Source of the DNA: RGIG2041 sp045532715
GTDB lineage: Bacteria; Bacillota; Clostridia; UBA1381; UMGS1253
DNA: 8,478 nucleotides
Direction of reading: 5' to 3'
NCBI GenBank assembly: GCA_045532715.1
Contig: JAZSGM010000216.1
Span: 1 to 8,478 of the forward strand
In this document: piece after piece, positions 6,445 to 8,478 of the stretch
Layout of the letters: the number at the start of each line of letters is the position of its first letter
Position numbering within the stretch: the stretch's first letter is position 1
The notes under the pieces: model-generated
The model's input: only the letters and a program-made list of their open reading frames with translations
Told to the model about the DNA's origin: nothing
Database searches by the model: none
Program-made: the position numbers and the translations under genes

Positions 6445-7068
6445 TTATTCGTAGACCGGCGTCATTGCCCAAAGTGCAATGCTGCACACGCCGCCGCCCA
6501 TGCTTGCTTCAATGCGCACGGGAATATCGAGTGTATTCTGAAATCTGTAGTCCAGATGTCCCCAAGAAACGGTAGCTTCATCATCGCGGCTGCAGTAAGT
6601 TACCGGCAAGCTGTGCGCATAGCGCTCCACGATGCCGAGTCCCGCCTGCTTGGTTGCCATGTACAGTGTCGAAGAAATCTGACAGATGCCGCCGCCGAGA
6701 CCGGGCACCTTTTTTTTGCCTTCAAACACGGTTGCAACCTTAAAGCCGCGCGCCACGCTGCGTTCGCCGACCGTCTGGTTGTAGGAAAAAATCTCACCCG
6801 GTTGCAAAACCTTTGCATGGATGGCTACGGTGGCAAGGCGCATATTTTCATTGCGGTTTGCCTGCGCTGCGTATGTTTCGTAATACGTCTTTGCGCGCCC
6901 GAGCTCTGTTTCGATATAGCCGACCAGGCGTTTCGGTACAGGCATAGCAACCTGCAACGGTGCATTGTCCCAATTGTATGTATCTATATTTCCGATGGGA
7001 GCGGCGTGCCCGATGCAGCCAAAACAAAGGATTAAACAAGTAAAAAGTGCAACCAGCTGTTTTTTCAT
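6445..7068 (-). CDS. Small secreted VanW-family protein
   Basis: This 207-residue protein has a hydrophobic N-terminal signal sequence (about 1-22, ending near GHAAP) and a nearly complete VanW domain. Motifs are PGEIFSYNQTVGER (90-103), VPGLGGGICQISSTLY (121-136), VERYAHSLPVTY (147-158) and VSWGHLDYRFQNTLDIPVRIEA (about 167-188). VanW was named from vancomycin-resistance clusters, but most members are not resistance genes and the biochemical role is unsettled; a cell-envelope role is the usual view. It lacks the N-terminal YoaR/PG-binding-4 region of longer relatives. The start codon overlaps the upstream stop as TAATG, and the nearest GGAG lies about 15 nt away, so translation is probably coupled to the nucleotidyltransferase. 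C15 and C18 lie in the signal region, with no clear lipobox. Confidence 0.9.
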   Translation of the reverse strand: MKKQLVALFTCLILCFGCIGHAAPIGNIDTYNWDNAPLQVAMPVPKRLVGYIETELGRAKTYYETYAAQANRNENMRLATVAIHAKVLQPGEIFSYNQTVGERSVARGFKVATVFEGKKKVPGLGGGICQISSTLYMATKQAGLGIVERYAHSLPVTYCSRDDEATVSWGHLDYRFQNTLDIPVRIEASMGGGVCSIALWAMTPVYE

Positions 7069-7799
7069 TATCGCTTCATAAGCTCCTTTTCGCAGAACGC
7101 AAGATCTTCAACGGTATTTACACCGAAATACTCTGTGCTGTTTTCGATGGCGAAGGTTTCAACCGTCAAGCCCTTCTCGATAAAGATTTGCGGCATGTCA
7201 GTGAGATAGTACTCGTTTTGCGCATTGCTGTTTTTCAGCTCGCCCAGACCTGCCATCAATTCCTTTGCGTCGAACACATAGATGCCGACATTGACTTCCT
7301 TAATTAATTTCTGCTCCGGTGTGCAGTCCTTTTCCTCAACAATAGAGGCCAGCTTGCCGTCCGCACCGCGAACGATTCTGCCGTATGCCGGCGGATTGTC
7401 CTCGACTGCAGTTAAGAGTGTGCAGTGTGCACCGCTTTCAAGATGCTTTTCCACAAGTCTTTTATAGGTTTCCGGCTTAACGAGCGGCATGTCGCCGTAG
7501 CAGATGAGCACCTGACCGTCATAGCCTTCCATATGCTCGCGTGTGCACATAACGGCATGACCGGTACCGAGCTGCTCCTCCTGTACGCTGTAGCCGTAGG
7601 CGTCGCCGAGCTCTTCCATAACCTTTTCGCGCATATAGCCGACAACAATCTCGATATCCTTCTTTTCAATGAAGTTAATGCTGTCCAGCACATAGCCGAT
7701 GAGCGGTCTGCCGTTTGCGCGGCGCAGTACCTTCGGCAGATTGAAACTTTCGGATTGCAGGCGCTTACCCTTACCTGCTGCAAGAACGATTGCTTTCAT
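7068..7799 (-). CDS. Stand-alone GlmU-type sugar-1-phosphate nucleotidyltransferase
   Basis: The 243 residues match the N-terminal uridylyltransferase domain of GlmU, which makes UDP-GlcNAc from UTP and GlcNAc-1-phosphate. Motifs are LAAGKGKRL (6-14) with K23 (nucleotide binding), EEQLGTGHA (74-82), YGDMPL (101-106) with D103, YGRIVR (139-144), EEKD (155-158), NVGIYVFD (170-177), NAQNEYYLTD (192-201) and GVN (226-228) with N228. D103 and N228 correspond to the GlmU metal ligands. The C-terminal left-handed beta-helix acetyltransferase is absent: the reading frame ends cleanly at MKR, so this is not a full GlmU. It probably activates GlcNAc-1-phosphate or a related sugar for wall or surface polymers, the exact sugar being uncertain. 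AAAAGGAG lies about 10 nt before the ATG. It is first in a two-gene operon with VanW. Confidence 0.88.
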   Translation of the reverse strand: MKAIVLAAGKGKRLQSESFNLPKVLRRANGRPLIGYVLDSINFIEKKDIEIVVGYMREKVMEELGDAYGYSVQEEQLGTGHAVMCTREHMEGYDGQVLICYGDMPLVKPETYKRLVEKHLESGAHCTLLTAVEDNPPAYGRIVRGADGKLASIVEEKDCTPEQKLIKEVNVGIYVFDAKELMAGLGELKNSNAQNEYYLTDMPQIFIEKGLTVETFAIENSTEYFGVNTVEDLAFCEKELMKR

Positions 7800-7841
7800 A
7801 ATTCAAAAACTCCTTTTATAATATGTATTAGGAACAAATCC

Positions 7842-7870
7842 ATTTTAGCACACCCCAAAAAGGATTGCAA
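7842..7870 (-). promoter_or_regulatory. SigA-type promoter of the nucleotidyltransferase-VanW operon
   Basis: On the minus strand TTGCAA (7865-7870) and TAAAAT (7842-7847) are 17 nt apart, with an extended TGC element before the -10. The start would be near 7835, leaving about 36 nt before the ATG. An imperfect inverted repeat, TTGCA...TGCAA (7865-7886), overlaps the -35 and surrounds GTATAC; it could be an operator. Confidence 0.65.
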
Positions 7871-7934
7871 TAGGTATACAATGCAAAAAAGGACGAAATA
7901 TTTATAAAAAAAGCCCAAAAAGAAAAAATTTTGA

Positions 7935-7964
7935 TTGACAAATCAATATTTGCGTGTATATAAT
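7935..7964 (+). promoter_or_regulatory. Distal promoter (P1) of the second surface-protein gene
   Basis: A consensus TTGACA (7935-7940) and a consensus TATAAT (7959-7964) are separated by 18 nt, with an A-rich stretch (about 7885-7930) upstream that could act as an UP element. The -35 lies within the inverted repeat TTGATT-GACA-AATCAA (7931-7946). Transcription would start near 7971, more than 440 nt before the coding region at 8415. Confidence 0.8.
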
Positions 7965-8126
7965 AGGTGAGTGGCACTGTCGCCGGAAGGCAGAAATGCT
8001 TATTTAGCGGCGCAAAATAGAATTGCTTCCTTATATATAATATAATAAAGCGATTGAAACTGCGGAATGTGTCACAATCGGTTGAAACATGTAAAATACA
8101 TGTAAAAAAATTTTGGGGGATCCCAC

Positions 8127-8148
8127 CGTACATGCTTCGGTATGTGCG
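8127..8148 (+). other. RNA hairpin with C(UUCG)G tetraloop
   Basis: CGTACATGC (8127-8135) pairs with GTATGTGCG (8140-8148) over 9 bp, including two G-U wobbles, around a TTCG loop closed by C-G. This is the very stable UUCG tetraloop class. The stem can extend by two pairs beyond a bulged C (8126). There is no T-run after it, so it is not an intrinsic terminator. Confidence 0.6.
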
Positions 8149-8249
8149 TGAAATATATAAGGTAATATGTCTGATGTATTGCGCTGCAGGGTGCAATAAT
8201 ACAGGCAAATTACTAATTTTACAGTTATATTACAACTGTATTAACTGCA

Positions 8250-8278
8250 TTGACTACATAATTTTGGGATGTTATAAT
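8250..8278 (+). promoter_or_regulatory. Proximal promoter (P2) of the second surface-protein gene
   Basis: TTGACT (8250-8255) and a consensus TATAAT (8273-8278) are separated by 17 nt, with an extended TGT element before the -10. The start would be near 8285, leaving a leader of about 130 nt. This is among the strongest promoter-like sequences in the window. Confidence 0.85.
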
Positions 8279-8294
8279 CAATGCAAGAAGACAA

Positions 8295-8379
8295 CTTAGG
8301 GCAGTAGTGCCCCTGTTGCCGTCGGGCGGGTCGCAGAGAAAGAGGGTGACCGCGGCCTGCTAAGACACAACACTCTTTC
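8295..8379 (+). ncRNA. Candidate structured leader RNA element
   Basis: CTTAG (8295-8299) pairs with CTAAG (8360-8364), and CAG/CTG can extend this past a GG bulge to close a multi-branched fold. Inside are GGGCA/TGCCC (8299-8303 with 8308-8312) and GCGG-G-TC/GACCGC with a bulged G. GAAAGAG (8338-8344) can instead pair with CTCTTTC (8373-8379), which is incompatible with the inner fold, so two states are possible. An A7T8 run (8383-8397) and the AAGGGAGG ribosome binding site (8398-8405) follow. It is much more GC-rich than the flanking DNA. I match it to no riboswitch class I know. Confidence 0.4.
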
Positions 8380-8414
8380 AACAAAAAAATTTTTTTTAAG
8401 GGAGGAATTGAGAT

Positions 8415-8478
8415 ATGAGAAATCTCAAGAAACTGTTGGCACTGGTTGTTGCTTGTGTAATGGTTTTCGGTGTAGTTG
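8415..8478 (+). CDS. Exported protein, probably a second SLH surface protein (5' end only)
   Basis: Only the first 21 codons are present. They read MRNLKKLLALVVACVMVFGV and on, a typical Sec signal peptide: a basic start then a hydrophobic core. This MRNLKKLLAL-type start is common among clostridial SLH-domain proteins and resembles the signal peptide of the SLH gene at 2398. That is the reason for the tentative call; no mature domain is visible. The start is well supported by AAGGGAGG (8398-8405), 9 nt upstream. Two strong promoters and a long leader suggest a highly expressed or carefully controlled gene. C14 is within the hydrophobic core, with no obvious lipobox in the visible part. Confidence 0.7.
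   Translation, partial: MRNLKKLLALVVACVMVFGVV

Larger units (their letters stand above)
7971..8414 (+). promoter_or_regulatory. Long structured 5' leader of the second surface-protein gene
   Basis: This non-coding stretch lies between promoter P1 and the ATG at 8415. It contains several possible hairpins: CGCCG/CGGCG (7981-7985 with 8008-8012), CGATTG/CAATCG (8051-8056 with 8075-8080), a UUCG-capped stem (8127-8148), and ACAGTT/AACTGT near 8221-8239. A second promoter sits inside at 8250-8278. I find no convincing gene in it and do not recognise a named riboswitch class. Its function as one RNA is inferred from the promoter position. Confidence 0.5.

Noticed and set aside
6445..7068. VanW as evidence of vancomycin resistance
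   Set aside because: No vanHAX, vanRS or ligase genes are present; VanW proteins are common in Clostridia without resistance.
8167..8199. Possible 10-residue leader peptide (ATG TCT GAT ... TAA)
   Set aside because: An AAGG lies only 4 nt upstream and the peptide shows no run of regulatory codons; too short to support.
7828..8208. Minus-strand frame of 126 codons in the leader region
   Set aside because: It overlaps two strong promoters, has no ribosome binding site and an AT-driven composition; it appears to be chance.
8054..8299. Plus-strand frame of 81 codons starting with TTG inside the leader
   Set aside because: There is no ribosome binding site, the start is weak, the composition is Cys/Ile/Tyr-rich, and it runs through promoter P2.
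8295..8364. Cyclic-di-GMP (GEMM-I or II), ydaO, preQ1 or cobalamin riboswitch
   Set aside because: I compared remembered consensus cores; the hallmark stretches of these classes are absent. A covariance search would decide.
1..8478. CRISPR array, insertion sequence, integrase site, tRNA or rRNA
   Set aside because: No regular spaced repeats, transposase motifs, terminal repeats or tRNA/rRNA-like sequences were found by reading both strands.

Overview
The window looks like chromosomal DNA of a spore-forming Gram-positive anaerobe of the class Clostridia (an Oscillospirales- or Christensenellales-like lineage is my inference). The grounds are a SpoIID gene, strong AGGAGG-type ribosome binding sites, SLH-domain (S-layer type) surface proteins, a small VanW protein, a DUF1846 protein and a YpsA-like SLOG protein. 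I see no phage, transposon, CRISPR array, tRNA or rRNA.

Layout: (1) 1-199, minus strand: 5' part of a small protein resembling clostridial DUF6514, with its own candidate promoter. (2) 366-2225, minus strand: a tight four-gene operon of three uncharacterised small proteins (83, 112 and 87 residues) followed by spoIID. A candidate sporulation-sigma (SigE/SigK-type) promoter lies just upstream at 2251-2280. (3) 2398-4224, plus strand: a secreted SLH-domain protein with an extended -10 promoter and a strong terminator. A YpsA/SLOG-family gene (4292-4789) starts only 17 nt beyond that terminator. (4) 4850-6316, minus strand: a DUF1846 protein with a near-consensus promoter, sharing a symmetrical terminator with the convergent SLOG gene. 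(5) 6445-7799, minus strand: a stand-alone GlmU-type nucleotidyltransferase overlapping, by one base (TAATG), a secreted VanW-domain protein. (6) 7800-8414: a long non-coding region with two strong plus-strand promoters and several RNA hairpins, leading into the start of a second exported, probably SLH-type protein at 8415.

The theme is envelope and spore biology: SpoIID remodels peptidoglycan during engulfment, SLH proteins bind the wall, VanW-type proteins act outside the membrane, and the GlmU-like enzyme probably activates a sugar phosphate for wall or surface polymers. The two most interesting points are the three unknown small proteins that appear to be co-expressed with SpoIID from a mother-cell promoter, and the two-promoter structured leader in front of the second surface-protein gene. 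I do not recognise that leader as a known riboswitch class.
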